A DNA stretch of 64,000 nt from Coprinellus micaceus (Eukaryota; Basidiomycota; Agaricomycetes; Agaricales; Psathyrellaceae), in NCBI GenBank assembly GCA_951394405.1, contig OX596342.1, positions 2,728,001 through 2,792,000 of the forward strand, read 5' to 3'. The notes below the pieces were generated by a model. That model made no database searches. It was not told where the DNA came from and saw only the letters and a list, made by a program, of their open reading frames with translations. The position numbers and the translations under genes were made by a program. Position 1 is the first letter of the stretch; every line of letters begins with the position of its first letter. Positions 22,144-35,520 of the stretch are shown piece by piece.

Positions 22144-24415
22144 ACCTAACATGGTGCCGTCCCTAAACTTATATATGCAAGTGGTTGGCCTCATTCTGCC
22201 CAAGCTCACTCACTGCCGGGTCCCTCCCCCCGCCCCCCGACAAGCCGCAATTCCCAGTGTCAGGAACACTGACTTACCTTTTTCAACATATGCCCCATTC
22301 CAAGAAATTGTGCGCCTCCACGGACACTGCTTACTTTCTCACGTTGCTCTCCTATCCGTAGCATGTACGCCCTTACTACATGCTTCTTCGTTCCTGTGTA
22401 TATCTATGTTAAGTTCCATTCGTGCTCTACCGCCTACACCCACAGTTTACGGATCAGCCTCCAAATACCCGTTCATTTACGTTTGATGTAATCTGACTTT
22501 CCTGTGCGATCAACGATCTATGCGGTGTTTGACGTTCCAGATGATCACCGTTCCTATGGAGGATGCATGGATCGCCATTGAAATGACAGCAAACGATAAG
22601 GAAACACCCTACCGACAACGACCCCACGAACCTTTGATGCACGCACCACCCAACACCTACGGCCCTGGCAGCCGTACGAGTGCTTCATCACTCCCATGCC
22701 AGCCCCGGTCGTGGGGACAAATCCTTCGCCCAAGATCGAGCATGGTCGTTGGTTGGCCACCCACCCAACAAAGTGGAGGGAATCGATCGGTAATGACTCA
22801 CTATGAGAAACTGAGCCCCTCGCTCAAGTTGTGAAGAGTAAATGTTATTCGAGCGTGAGGTCAGGATGCAGTAGGGCGATGCAGCAAGCCTCCATCCTCT
22901 GGGGACGTAACTAACTGAGACAGCTACCCCCTGGACAGCCATTCCGATTGTGGTAAGAGAACCACGGCCTTTCTAAAGCAGAGCCAAAAACATGGCAACT
23001 CGTTTTGATACAGTGCGCTCTTGGGCTGAACAGGCCTTGTACGAAGAATGACTCCCCGGAGGTCGAAGCTCAGTACCGCTCCCTAAGCCTTGCCTGATGC
23101 CTGTAGACACACCATGGGGGCTCGACCAATGATCAATCTCGCAGCACTCGCTACTTTTCCATCTTTATCCTCAGTGGGTCACCAACTGTCACCAAGGGGG
23201 GTGTCACGAGCGGCGGTGGCGGTACATAGGGAAATGTGCAAGACCCTCAGCACAAATAAAGCTAGCTCCCAGCTCTCGTAATTCGAAGCCCAGAACTCTA
23301 AGGCGCGGAGAACATTAGGTTCAAGATCGGCCGGGAAAGTCCTGGAGTGAGCGACACGCCCAGGGTAATCATCGTCTCACCTCTTTCTCTCGCACCTCAT
23401 GTATGGGAAACTGATTCAAGCCAAGATTCTGGCGAGCGAGTGGAGCAACCGTCGAAATGACGATGACACCACTCTCAGGCGAGCTAACTTCGATTCAGCT
23501 CCAATGTGAGTGGAAAGTGACCCTCTTTATAAGCTCCAATGCTAACTGCCTTTTGTAACCTTTTAAGCGAGGCGCACACGCACGCCACGTTTTCTCTGCA
23601 TCGCGCAGCTTCTCGGAACGCTACTCAAATCACCCCGCCTCTCTTCATACGCAATACCCTTCGATGAAGGCCCTTTCGATCAAACTAGTCCACCACTTCC
23701 GTACCGTAGTTATATCACCCCGACGAGAACTGTTCCTCCCTCCACCTGACGCCGATATACCTATGCTTATCTCTCTCTCTCTCTACGTGCATGTCAGCCC
23801 CAGCACTATACATTCACAGGAAGTGTGCGCAGATACTGGACGTTTGAGGCGCAGGGATCGGAGTGAGAACCGAGGCGAAGTTGAATTAAACTATGATTAT
23901 AACAGTAGTCGATGGTGGTGTCCGGAGGACAGGCTGCGTACCAATGCGGCGTCAGTGCTGTGGAGCCCAAACGGCGTGATGGAGCGCATCGTCTAAACCA
24001 AACATCCCTCCTCGGTTCTTAGATACGAGTTGCTGAACGCCGGACTCGGAGGGAAGGACCACGAATTGCGTAGGGATAGGGTTTCGACGCACCAAAAAAG
24101 AAGTACTTGTACGAAAAGGCGAAATAAACAGCGTAATGGGAGAACAGAACACAAGGCGAAGAAAATACCTTGGAACCTACCTAACACCGACACTGGGCGA
24201 GTCGACAGCCGAGCGGCGACCAGGCACCCAGAAAGTCGGTATGTTCTACTCGCGATCCCTCCAGTGGGTTACCGGGTTCACAGTACGGTCGGACTCATGT
24301 ACCCAGGCGTCACGCAGCTGTGACGCGATGACATGAGGGCGAAAGCAGCGCCCAGTATTGGGGGTACAACTCGTCGAACGAGCAGCAGTCGACGTTGGAG
24401 AGGCCGAGCCCAAGG
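22144..24415. other. No gene supported
   Basis: Nothing recognisable on either strand. A short CT dinucleotide run occurs near 23768-23783. Open frames of 60-110 codons (22151-22486, 22520-22834, 23664-23996) show no domain. Confidence 0.4.
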
Positions 24416-24875
24416 TCAGCGTCCAAGGAACCTCAAGGAGATACGCTGTAAATCTGGGGGTATGATCAACACGTCAACTCTAAGAGAAATATGGAGGACC
24501 TGAAACATACCAGTCCAAGTAACCCACAGATCCGTCTGCCTGAAGCCTCGTCGATCTGAAGTCAACATCAACCCATCCCTCCGCCCCCACATAGCCACGT
24601 AGCCGTCCACCCTCGGAACAACGATAACATATCGATTGGCCGCAATTGGGCGAAGGCGACGACGTGATCAGGTGGGTAGTATTACTACCAGTGCTGGCTC
24701 AATGGACATGACCACGTAGAGAAGGCCGTCGACAACGAGGTACCAAAAAGCCGTTAGAACAGCAGGGTCAACCAAGGTATACGCATGAGAGGGAGGGAAG
24801 CGCCCATCGTAGTCGGAAGGAAGAGGGAAATGAATGGGGCCTGGACGTAATGCAGTTCCAGATTCATATCAGTGG
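24416..24875 (-). pseudogene. Unrecognised coding remnant
   Basis: The minus strand contains an open stretch reading HFPLPSDYDGRFPPSHAYTL, then VDPAVLTAFWYLVVDGLLYV with one hydrophobic segment, and after a frame change YVIVVPRVDGYVAMWGRRDG followed by a GTATGT donor-like site. The composition looks protein-coding, but stops lie between the pieces and I cannot assign a family. Confidence 0.2.
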
Positions 24876-25838
24876 GATCACAGAGTCCGAGACATGAGGC
24901 CAGAGTGATGACGATGGGGCGCTATTGTGGGACGACCCCTCTCGATTGGCTCTTGCTCTCTGACCACCACCATCGACTCGTGCTGAGCGTTCGCCCTCGA
25001 CTGCCTGATATGGTGAGGCGGAGTTCTGTCTCGCAACCTGGATGGATTCATGTTCTCGGCGGAGCACCAGGCTGGGGCATCGAGCTCAAAGAATATGTCT
25101 GACGCCTGACTCTGGATAGCGATGATTGGACCCAGGGAAGCGGGCGAGTATGTCCCACTGCATGTATGTCCTCGTTCGCGCTACCTTGTTCTAGCCAGCT
25201 CTTTCGCGGCGACACCGCATCTGTCCTTCGAACCCATGATTACTTGGGGCCCAATAGGGGGATTGTCGATGGCGTCCTCGTGCTCAAGGCTCATTTCTAC
25301 TCCGACGACGGCCCCAGGGATCCGGGACACGATCGTGCTGGGGTTCTCTCAACGGCTGGCCCGTAGCCCTCCCAACGCCGACGCCCCTCGTCGCGCTGTT
25401 GGACGTACTGAGCGACTGTCCGACCCCGGGGACTTGGTTCTTGGGCTGTCGCTCTGCTTGATAACGCCCTCCGGGCTAGGCAGTGTTCCTCCATTTAGGT
25501 CCGCTTCGGTGGCTCGTTGTCCGGAAGCCCTGGGGATTTCAAGAGGCACAAAGCATCCTACGGTTGAAGGAAGTCTCCCTGGCTCCTCGAAACGCAACAG
25601 TCTCCTCGGGCAGTGTGATTGTAAACTGAGATGCGCGCTATCCCGGACAGACCATCTTCGCCGACCTTACGACATTCACACCTGGCCTCAACTCTTCGTC
25701 ACTTGGGCATCGTATTCTTCGTTCTGAGGGGTCCCTAGCACTCGAATCTGCACTGGCCAAGGAATCTTCGCCCGTAGCTGGAACGTCAGTCTCGCTAGCT
25801 CGCCGCTTCCCGACATTTGGGGACAAACCCCCGGAGAA
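24876..25838. other. No gene supported; serine-rich frames only
   Basis: Both strands have 80-200 codon open frames (largest 25122-25727 plus). None has a start context, splice sites or a domain I can defend. On the minus strand a serine-rich frame (about 25640-25990) runs toward the first tandem unit. Confidence 0.35.
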
Positions 25839-26331
25839 CATAAGGCATATGTCATATTGCATAATCGTGGCTACACAAGATCGTGCGTACGTTTTACAGT
25901 CGTAAGGTAGCGTGCTAATGCGAAGCAGGGCAAGTACAGTGGGGGAATGATAATGCAATGGAGAGGAAATGCAGGGTGTGAGTACTCGAACCAATGGTCG
26001 GAAATGCGAAATGTGTTAATGATAATGCGACAAAGCGTAAGAGGGGCAGTGCAGTCGAAAGCGAATGATGAATGGGCCCAACGGGCGGTAGAAGGTCGAA
26101 GGTTGTTGGGAGTTCGTGCGATGGCGAGATGGCATGGTTGTATTTTGATATTAGGCGGTTGGGGATACGATTGAAGGTGGAATGGATGATGGTGTGGGAT
26201 GCGAACGGCTCTAGATCTCCGCGCCTCAGTCGAGCAGGACCTGTGTCGAGAACGCGGGAATCAGCAACCTCGTCAGACCAACGGAACGAAATTTACTTAC
26301 CGTGCATCGTCCGGTGATTCTCTGGTCGAGC

Positions 26332-26532
26332 TTAGGCGATTGTGCAGTAGGTTCCGCCACCCTGGCCATTCGATCCCTCCTCATCCGATGGGAGGTTGGC
26401 GCTGACGTCCTTCGCAAAGACGACACAGTAGGTTCCACCGCCCTGGCCATTGCTGCCCTCTTCGTCTGAAGGGAGGCTGATGGTAGATGGGGCGTTGTCG
26501 GAGACGAGAGAGATGGTGGTGAAGGAATCCAT
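26332..26532 (-). CDS. Pheromone-like CaaX precursor 1, two peptide units
   Basis: 66 aa, one exon. It starts MDSFTTISLV, the MD-FT opening common in agaricomycete mating-pheromone precursors. Residues 20-36 (LPSDEEGSNGQGGGTYC) are repeated exactly at residues 47-63. The first copy runs on as VVFAKDVSAN; the second ends the protein with CTIA, a CaaX box for farnesylation of Cys63, AAX removal and carboxymethylation. N-terminal cutting after the acidic pair DE would release an 11-12 residue lipopeptide. The two units are encoded by clearly different codons, so the repeat is kept by selection rather than being recent. Known family: secreted lipopeptide pheromones acting on STE3-type receptors of compatible partners. 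That this copy works is inferred. Its TATA-like element (GGTTATATTCC, minus strand) is weak. Confidence 0.8.
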   Translation of the reverse strand: MDSFTTISLVSDNAPSTISLPSDEEGSNGQGGGTYCVVFAKDVSANLPSDEEGSNGQGGGTYCTIA

Positions 26533-26654
26533 TGCGTGAAGTGAAGGGGGGAGAGGGTGGATGTTAGGAGGTGGGCGGGTGACTCGGGAGGTGAGTTGGG
26601 GGAAAGAGGGAGAGCTACTGCTGGAATATAACCGTTGGGCGACTGGCCTGAAAC

Positions 26655-26685
26655 TACGGTGCCTGGACAATTGTTAGGTTGAACG
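26655..26685 (-). promoter_or_regulatory. Conserved upstream block with ACAATTGT motif (precursor 1)
   Basis: The block around gtgcctggACAATTGTta lies about 130 bp upstream of the ATG and is repeated upstream of precursors 2 (35651-35670) and 3 (45561-45580). ACAAT is the core contacted by HMG-box regulators, the class that drives fungal pheromone genes. Functional role inferred. Confidence 0.4.
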
Positions 26686-29600
26686 TGAGCTTGGAACCCG
26701 GGCTCGTGGGGGGCTCCCATTCCCAGTTTGGGAGTGATCCTATTGTCTTCGGGTTGAATTGCCGGAAGCACTGCACTCGCAAACTTGAATGGCATCAATC
26801 TAATCTTATCGTTCAGACGCTTGATCTTTGACTCGGAGGCAATGTTGGCTTGAGTGGATGTAAAAGAATTCAATTCAGTTCAATTCAATTGGACGGGTAA
26901 GGCATCTTTTAATTTCAAGGCAGACAATTGGGGTTCGCGCAGGGGGCGTGCTAGTATCTCATCTGGGTCAACCCCCTACACGCCGAATAATGGGTAGACG
27001 TCCAGGTGTAGTGACGACATTTCGCGGTGCAGATCTGTGCTCGCTGTCTCTCAGAGCTTTCCGTCCGAGATCGGGATCCGACCGACAGTCTATATCGACG
27101 AGGATTCTGGGGGACGAGGCTATTGGCTTCCGGCATCCAAAGCCTCGTGGCACACAACGTGGGACCAGTTTGCAGAACTAAACAATAAGAGATAATAGCG
27201 TCATATATTCCTTGCTGGCGGCGACGCTGTTAGAAATGTTAATATCCTATCTGGCGTGGGTGAGGGCATGAAGCGCAGTCTGGGTAGAGCGTTCTATTGT
27301 GGGTCCAGATTTTCAGGTACTGTGGGTGCAGGGTCCGTACTTGGAAAGTATAGCGATGTGAGCCCAAGCGCTTCTGTGATTCAACCGCAAACTGCAATTC
27401 GGTCAAAGGAGAGGTCGATAATTGAGGGAAACTGTGCGTTCCATCCCCCCACTGGTCCTGTTCTTGGTCAGGGATGGGACCCCGAGGAGATGGGTACTTT
27501 TCGATAGGTACCACTCGGCAAACGAAGTGATGGGCACTCAGGTACAAGCCTTCAACGTCCATGCACCCATCCCGTTATCTAATTATCTCTCTAAAGTCCG
27601 CCAAAGCCGTTGAATTGAAATATCCCCGAAAGCAATTGTGCGTCAATTCGTGCTTCGCCTAAGCAACTCAAGAGCCCGGCGACCAGTTGGATCCCCTGTA
27701 AAAATGACAATAGATATGATACCCAAAGCTCTTGTCACCTCAACCGACGACTTACTGAACAGTAAGGGCTATGGTTCGACCTGAACGCTTCGGCCTCGGG
27801 CGGGTCCTCTGTAAGGGCGCATGTCACCCAAAGGGCTTCTTCGTTGAGAAGTCAGAAGCGTCCCTCGATTGAGGTAGCCATGTATTGTCTTGCTTAAATG
27901 CCTATTTCGCCAACGCCACTCTGAACTACTGACAACCACCCCCTATGGTCGGAATTGATGGAAATTACACCGCTACAACACTGATAAGCGCCCCTTCGAT
28001 CCGGATGTTCTCGGAGCTGTGCAGGGACTGCGTAACAATGGGAAGATCGTCGAGAGGAAGCAGCGTCGGGATTATCGGGTCGCAACGTTAGTTTGGGTTT
28101 CAACCCTGTCTGGGGATCCGTTACGGCAATTTGCGGGGGAGGTCTTGAATCCACCATCACCATTCAACAGCATTTGCTTCCTCCGCTCTGGGAAGTCTCA
28201 ACCTACGTTTCCTTATTCTGCTATACTCTGATCACCATCCTCAACCGCCTTCCTGTAGTTCTCACTTGATCCTCGAAGCATCGATTGTCCGGGGACTGAT
28301 AGCGCGCCGATGAGATAGTCGTTCAGAGCTCGGGGCGGAGCTCAGAGCTGACTAGAGGCCCTTGGGACGCGCGCATTGGATACGCTCCTCGTCTCGCGCT
28401 CTCTGGGTACCTTCTCTCCACATGACGCTTCACGCTACCCATGGGCTCAGCCGCACGATGAACACCAGCGCCTGGGCGTTTAAGCCAGCCCCTCCCCGCT
28501 CGATCGACACTCGACGAAAAAGGCATGCCTTCCCGCAATAACGGTAATTTCTGTGATACCGCCGTGCTTACGAATCCCCACTCGACAGGGGCCGGGCGCT
28601 TATACTCGATCCCTTCTTCGTTTCTGTAATTTCGCTTCACGCTACCGTTTTCACCGCGACGCAACTGAATAATGACCTTGCCCTCGGCGTTGGTGAGCCT
28701 CAAGTCCAAACGCACCGACGTTCTGAACGTTGTGGACTTCGTCTATGCTCAGGGCCCAGTGGAGGGAAAGGGTCTGACCCCTGGCTCTCATCGATGCGCT
28801 CGCCGAGCTATCTTGATCCTTGATCGGGTGTATGCTTCCTTCAACTTCTTCAACTTCAGCCCCCACCCATTGGCTCGGGTCCCGTCTGCACTCCCTTGTG
28901 ATCGACTCCGCTCAGGCCCTGTGGTGGGCCTGAGTCAGGTCGGTGCATGCCAGATATCGCAAGGGTGGAAGATCGCCGAGTCAGGGCCCAGGTCCCTTCG
29001 AGTGACTACCATGCGACAACCAGTAGATCACTTTGAAACGCCATCGTCTCCCCGCTGATCCACGCGTACCTCTCCAGGAGTATAGGTCTATGTATCACTG
29101 CGGTCCCCCTCTATCCCATCGTCTCATCACTAAATCCCCTCTCATTCGCAGCCCACACGATCCCTTGCAGCGCGAAATTCCCGAGACTTATCTGTTCTCA
29201 AAGAGCGATAATATTGATCCTAGGGCTTGTGCAAGACAACTGGTACCATGCGGAGGGAGCATCCTGGATGGTTGATGCGCGCTGTCCGAAACGAGTGGAG
29301 CCGGTGATGGGATCGATGCAGTAAGATAGGTGGGCGCAAGATACGGTGAATTACTAATCAATAGCAGGGCGGCTGGCCGGTTGCCGAGGTTTCCATATCT
29401 GCCTTTGACCTCCCGAGAACTATCGAAGCACAGGCACAGGTGCCGATTTGAACATCTACCTGGTATCACAAACACCGTGAGTTGAACCCTACAGAAAGAG
29501 TGCGACTATGCCACCGCGCGCTGATCCCTACCTGAACCCAGCGCTCATGGCCTATGGCCAAGTGAGCGCCCAACTGGGTGATCTGCGCCTCCGTGGCGAG

Positions 29601-30121
29601 ATAAAACGTACATGCTGTTGGGGAAGGTGTAGGCCATATTCAATGGACCGATGTCCACACCCCGAAATTTGAATGCGAAATACGGTTCCCCTCATAGAAT
29701 GTTTGGTCGGATCCGTAATAAACCTATACCGTTAAAGGTGTATAGGCGTAGCTTACGATGTGCGGGCTTCAAATCGGGAGGCCCATAGATAGGCGCCTCC
29801 CGAATAAGGTAGGTGCACACACCACTGCGTCGTTGATGCCGGTCGTAGTTCGTAGGGATATGGGGTCTAGGGGCCTTTTGAACCGCCTCTCCGGTAGCTA
29901 CCCTCACCGAAACAGGATTTAAAAGAGGCTCAGTTGCGGACTTTATTTTCTGCGTCCCGGTTTTAACACTCCCTGGTGAATTGTGTCCCCTATCCACCTT
30001 CGTTAACCATACTCTAACCCCCATCCAGATTGTGCAAATACCGCCCCCGGACGCGTTTCCTCGGCTCGATCCCACCAACAGGCGCATTCTTATTCAACAA
30101 TATATTCGGTCTCGAAACGAG

Positions 30122-30199
30122 ATGGGCCAAACCAACCGAGTAAAAGCTGGGGTCGTCACTGGTGCGGACGGAGAGCTAGTAAAGCCGCCGAAGAAATAA
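30122..30199 (+). CDS. 25-aa micropeptide, family copy 2
   Basis: ORF of 25 codons: MGQTNRVKAGVVTGADGELV then KPPKK and TAA. It is the closest relative of the copy at 42300 (17 of 25 residues identical), while the DNA differs at many third codon positions and in the stop codon, a pattern expected for a translated sequence under constraint. No cysteine, no CaaX, no signal peptide; basic and proline-ending C-terminus. The N-terminal Met-Gly is conserved in every copy and could be an N-myristoylation site, although position 6 is not always Ser/Thr. Function unknown. Confidence 0.7.
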   Translation: MGQTNRVKAGVVTGADGELVKPPKK

Positions 30200-33100
30200 A
30201 AACGCTCCTCCAAATCGTAAGCCCTCCTAATTAGAATCCGCACCAGTTGCGCGAGGGTTGACACACCCTTAGACGTCGCGTTCCTCTGCTACACAGTTCG
30301 GTTGGGGTTTCCCAATGATCCCTTCCCTAGTCAGCGGTTAATCGCGACCCGAATGTTGCTTGTACAGATCTATCGTGTTCCATTGAGATAAATATGCTTT
30401 TAGCGCTCTAAAAGGACGGGATAGATCACAACCAAGGTTCAAGGCAGGCCAAATGGGTGGTCGGAGAACAAGTTGTATCGATGTGTGGGAGGGTAGCAGT
30501 GAAGGACATCTGGAGGGTGATAGAGAAAGTACCCCGATCGGATGGTGAATGGACAGAGCACTACCTGCGGCAACATACGCACAGCCGATCGCGGACTCCA
30601 CAGCCATGTATGCGAAGCCGGTGGAACCCCAAAGGTCATAGCTTCACCTGGCGCGCTCGACCGACAATGGGCGGGTTTTATTGAGGAATAGCGTGTCAGG
30701 GGCGAGAGAGGGACGTATGAGAATGCCCCTTGTGACTCACCTTCCGCCCAGATGGGTCATACAATCAGGGAACTGTGTGCCATCGAGGATGCTGAACGCC
30801 GGGATGCTTCGTGCATCCCGAGTCTGTCTGTACGGTAGGTAGATTCAATGCGAGAACCTGTAGTGAGGAGATGCCGACGTGTAGAGATCACGCATCGGCC
30901 GTTGATGCAACCGTGATCGAGAAGAGATGGAAGCGTTGAAACTCGTCGAAGTTATCCCGTCGGAGATGAGTGGCGTGAGCGTTGGCTATAAGGGATCCCG
31001 TTATGAGACTGTGGGGGCAGCGTGGACTAGACAGTAAGGCAGCAAGACCTTGAGCCTCAGTCGCCCACTAACTCACTCACCCTTGTCTCGACCGAACCGG
31101 CCATTACGATAGGGAGGGCGCTTCGTGGATTGACCGATGCGTGCCCAGAAAGCGCTCCAGCGCGATGAATTACAGGCTTTCCGAAGGGCTCTATGTCATA
31201 AGTAAGAAGGGTAGCCGGAGTATGAGCGAATGAGAAGGCCTTCCCGCGACCAAAGCTTCACGATCGTCGCGTGTGGTGGTCGGAGTCCGCTGCGCGAGCC
31301 TCGAGGTTTGAATGAGTTTTGAAATTTGAACCCAGCTTCGGCAACGTCCGGTATCAAGCTGGAGGCAATGGAAGTTCGGAACGCACTTCCCCTACGCTAC
31401 AACAACCCCATCGTTCCCCTCCCCATCGCAGGAAGATCCCCCCTTCCGTTTGGTCGAACTCCCTCGACATGGCGTTGATTTTCTGTGCAGAGGTAACACA
31501 ACTCATATTCAAAATCGTATCGACAGCGCCATGACGCGTGCCTACCAGTGCGCCGACTCCGGGCGTACTTCTCACCTCGGCCAGTCGGCCACCAAGTCCC
31601 CGCGTCTGTGGATAGATCGATGCTACGACGAATGATTTTGGAAGGCCTATATGCACGCACAATGCCTGGACATTGAGCCATGGCCAATCTGCTGTGACAG
31701 GCTTTCTAAGCCTCTGGCCCACCTTGTGCTACGTCTCCTTCATCTTCCTGTTTATCCTGCCTGGACTTTCACTCTAGCAACTTTATACGTGAATGATCTG
31801 CATCTGCACTTACCAGGTTCCTTGGCGACTAAAATCCCACTAAGCATGGGTATCCGACCCGGGTTCCTGGCGCCGCCGTGGGCTTGGTCCTGTTCTCTCC
31901 CGGTTCGACCCAGTGCTTTCTTGCCTCCCAAGCACGAAGGGGTAGGCCGACCCTGTTCAAGGTCTTGCTGGGCTCCAAATATCCCATACCAAGTCACTCT
32001 GCAGGCCTACGTTCTTTCCACGTGCTGCTACTGCTACATAGAATAGCCCAAGTTAGAGTCTAACCCTGTTTAGTGGGAGCTCGGACAAGACTGTGTAGGT
32101 CGTGAGGTCCACTTGCCCGTTCGTAGGCTGCCTACGCTACAGGTCTTGGTGTCCACTAGCGCATCGACAATGACATCTCATTCCGCAGGTGATCCCCTCG
32201 CGTTCTAGTTCACTTCAAACCCGCGTTAGACCATGGAAAGCTCATCGATGATCGCCAGGGAGAGTCAAAGATGCTTACTCTAAGGTGAGGGTTTTTAAAT
32301 TTCTATAAGCAGTCATTCTGATTGCGTCCGTCCTGATCCCTAGCCTTGCAGGCATTTCTCCTCGCGATTTACTTCTACCCGGGCTCAAATTTTGGTCGGG
32401 AAATCGAACGAAGATGCTTCACAAATTTGTGGTTGTGCGCCCCGCTTCTCGGTTCTTGCCTTCACCATTAATTAAAGGGTTGCGCTGGGTCCTCACCAAT
32501 TGCCAGTTCCCTTGGCTCCTCATGAAATCGTGGGGAAAGAGTTGCGATGACATCGTTCGTTGGTCATTATATAGGTACGTAGAGGTTTCCGCGTAATGGA
32601 TCGCCCGAATATCTATAATGCCACACCTTGGGACCTCATTGAGAGCTGTCGACTCTGGTCGGCGCAAGAGAGAACGAATGATCGTTCACGCTCGCCCCGG
32701 GCACATCCTCTTAGGTGACGGACAGCTCTCCGACTTCGAATCCCCACTCGTCTCCATTCGCAAGGCTCAACACCATCGAAGTGGTGGAGATGAGCTGGAT
32801 CACTCTCGATACCCTATTCACATGCGTTAAAGGCGATGAAATCCAGCAAGAACGCACGATTGAGATCTTGCCTACGCCTAAAACCACGACACTCTGTATC
32901 AGCGGTGTGGCAGTGCAGATAAGATAGGCGCCGGGGAACGGTTCTAATCGGTATGAGGGCTGCGTCTTCACACCACCCACTCGTTAAGGTGTGCAAGGTG
33001 AAGCGGTACTGGGGGGGTGTTGTTTCTAGAACAGCACGACTGACTCGATGCAAGGCGCAGCGCACACAAGGCCATTGTAAATGTCCAAAGATGCGGGTCT

Positions 33101-33670
33101 GTACAATGATCCAAGCTATATGTACGGAGGGGTGACACTCACTGACTCGTCCTTGGAATCGTAGAAGAAGTTTTCTTCGGAGCGTATGTTCTCATTTGTC
33201 CATTTCAATGGGCTGCTGTGTCATCCCTGACTCGATCCCAGTCCTATAACGATCGGCCCTTAGTCCCTCGCCATTATCCCTCTTAATCGAAGTCCGCGTA
33301 CTATGCAGGATCGTATGATTGGCCCTAGGCAGTTGAAGACTCATTAGTAAAGGAGTTTTGGGCTTAGTTTGATGATGACTTGGTAGTTCCGACAGAATGC
33401 GCACGTAGCTTCGAGCTGTGCTTCGCCTCACCGTCGCCGTTCACGGGGAGTACAAAATCGCTGAGCAAAGGGAGTCTACTTCCTCAGTTCCTGCTAACGC
33501 AGACCTGGAACGTGCGCCCTATCTCTATCTCTACCATCCACGGCCCCACTGTGCTCAAATAGCCAATTCGAACGGACAGCATCCTCGCGCGCTCCCCACC
33601 CAAAAGCCCTTCAGCGACCTCAACACATATCAAGAATCGCCCTCTACAAGCTCTACGCACCCTCCCAATA

Positions 33671-33748
33671 ATGGGCAAGGGAAACTCGGTCAAGGTCGGA
33701 GTAGTCACGGATGCGACAGGAGGGGAGGTGAAGCCGCCAACCAAATAG
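33671..33748 (+). CDS. 25-aa micropeptide, family copy 3
   Basis: ORF of 25 codons: MGKGNSVKVGVVTDATGGEV then KPPTK and TAG. It pairs with the copy at 43817 in the second tandem unit; both are preceded by the same CCAATAATGGG-like start context and by gagtacaaaa about 220 bp upstream. It carries MGxGN plus S6, the form closest to an N-myristoylation signal in the set. The family is not recognised. Confidence 0.7.
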   Translation: MGKGNSVKVGVVTDATGGEVKPPTK

Positions 33749-35316
33749 ATGTCCAGGTCCAGACGGTGGTCGCCTCGACGTGGATGGGATTGATTCCTAT
33801 GCCAAATGTTGAACCCGCCACATCTCCACCTTCTATTTGCATACCCCCGGAGATGGAACACCCTAGCGACTCCCCAATGTCCTTCCACCCTCCCAAACCG
33901 GCACTTCAGCCACCACCGCCGATTGCACCGTTCTGAGAATGGTCACGCTGGGACGCATGTATTGACTTTGTCTACCGTCACTCAGGAACGCCAGGTGGTA
34001 ACGCCGAGGCACATCCAGTACCTTCTGACTTCAGGGATGGACTTGCGGTATGGGGAATGCGATGCGCCTGAGGCCCTGAGCTGCGGCACAGTCTCGCGTT
34101 CCTTCACGTGACCGATTCGTTCCTTTGCCTCCCTTTTTGTATCCGTGGTCCACAAACTCTGGTTTCCGTACATGTCGACCGTAGCGTGCCTGTATCTTTT
34201 CTCGGAGGTTTGACCTAACCCCCCACGTTCCCTCCTTCGCTCCAGATGTAGCCAGGAATTTACTTCTTTCACGACGAGCCCGGTTTAGCGACCCCCTGAA
34301 CACCCCTCAGCACCTCTGGCGCGCTTACATCGGAACCACCCCAGAGAAATAAGCGCCGCCCGGTCTCCTCAACTGAAAAGCGATCGGCGACATGCCCATT
34401 AGGCGAAGTCACTGTCGGACATCACCCACTATCGACCGCCCGTCATGTCCAACGAGGGCTACGCTTGCAAAACGAATTTAGCGCTCAAGGGGAACGATAA
34501 TTCCTCAATGATGCCTGCAGTACACGCATGCTAAACAGTGTCAGTCAGTCGGCTAAACGCCAACCTTGACGCCTTAACAGTTTTGGCTGGGACAAGGGCC
34601 TGACGAGGTCCACCACCGTCAACTTGAATGCGTGCCTACCTGCATCACACGCAGCGGAATCCGGCCGACCCACTGGCTCCGTTGGAGTGAGTTTGACCGT
34701 CGGGTTGCAGGTCACGCCTTGACCTTTGGCGAACGCGCTCAATGTGTCAAACCCGGTACGGAGCATCCATTTCTCTCGAATGGTTGGCAATGAGCAATGT
34801 GAGGTGAGATGCGTAAGCACCGAACAAGGCATGGTTCATAAGGCATATTACAGGTGCATAATAGTCGTTAGGTAGTGAGAGTCTCATGAGAAAGCAGGTC
34901 GACAGCCGTGATGCGAGTTAGGGAAGTTACAATTGGGTGGTGAAAATGCAAAAGAGCAAGGCGTTGTAGGTGCTCGGCGAGCAATAAAAAGGGGGAACTA
35001 GGTAGTAATGCAACAAAGCGCGAACGCCATAGTGAAGTCGAAGACGAATCGAGAAAGGGCCGTTGAGGCGGGTGAAGGTCGAAGGTTTTGGAGAGCAGGT
35101 GAGAGGGTGGGGGTCGATGATGAAGTGCGAACGGTGATGGCGGTTTGGTGAGATACGTTTGGTGGTCGAGTCCAGGTCGAGGCGATCATGAAGTCAAGAA
35201 CCTGTGGGATAGTTCATGGGAGTGGGGGTCTAGGAACGAACGATGAGCAACCTGCACGGAGCATGCATGAACGGCATGTGCATACCAAGGGCTTTTTATC
35301 TCATCCCTGATCGCAT

Positions 35317-35520
35317 TTAGGCGATAGTGCAGTACGTTCCACCACCCTGACCATTACTACCCTCCTCGTCCGATGGGAGGTCAGCGCCGACACCCTTCGC
35401 AAACACGACGCAGTAAGTTCCGCCACCCTGGCCGTTGCTGCCTTCCTCATCGGAAGGGACGTTGACGGATGGGGCATTGTCTGAGACGAGAGTGAGGGAG
35501 ATGGTGTTGAAGGCGTCCAT
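35317..35520 (-). CDS. Pheromone-like CaaX precursor 2, two peptide units
   Basis: 67 aa, one exon, starting MDAFNTISLTLVSDNAPS. Two peptide units: VPSDEEGSNGQGGGTYC followed by VVFAKGVGAD, then LPSDEEGSNGQGGGTYC ending in TIA (CaaX box CTIA). The predicted mature unit is identical to that of precursor 1. Upstream the sequence GGTTAAAAACG sits where precursor 3 has TATAAAA, so this promoter may be weakened. The conserved ACAATTGTTA block lies at about 35659-35668. The known family role is as for precursor 1; it may be redundant. Confidence 0.8.
   Translation of the reverse strand: MDAFNTISLTLVSDNAPSVNVPSDEEGSNGQGGGTYCVVFAKGVGADLPSDEEGSNGQGGGTYCTIA

Larger units (their letters stand above)
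25839..34836. repeat. Tandem unit 1 (about 9.0 kb) of the pheromone/micropeptide locus
   Basis: The unit starts at CATAAGGCATAT (25839), which recurs at 34837 and, as CATAAGACATAT, at 44735. Several blocks recur in the same order in the units: the pheromone-like gene, a block with GTTAGAAATGTTAATATCCT (27230; 37335; 46172), GATCCTCGAAGCATC (28268; 39061), ACACCACTGCGTCGTTG (29819; 41999), the first micropeptide, CTGCTGTGACAG (31688; 42819) and the second micropeptide. Divergence is high, so the duplication is old. Between the named genes I see no intact gene in this unit. Confidence 0.75.

Noticed and set aside
25122..25727. 201-codon open frame, plus strand
   Set aside because: Composition follows base bias, no domain or splice context, and both strands are open; treated as chance.
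26226..26873. 215-codon frame overlapping pheromone-like precursor 1 on the same strand
   Set aside because: It is the shifted frame of precursor 1 and its leader; the precursor frame is the one kept in all four copies.
30301..30330. GTTGGGGTTTCCCAATGATC as a third copy of the element A/B terminus
   Set aside because: Only partly similar and no inverted partner or target duplication found nearby.
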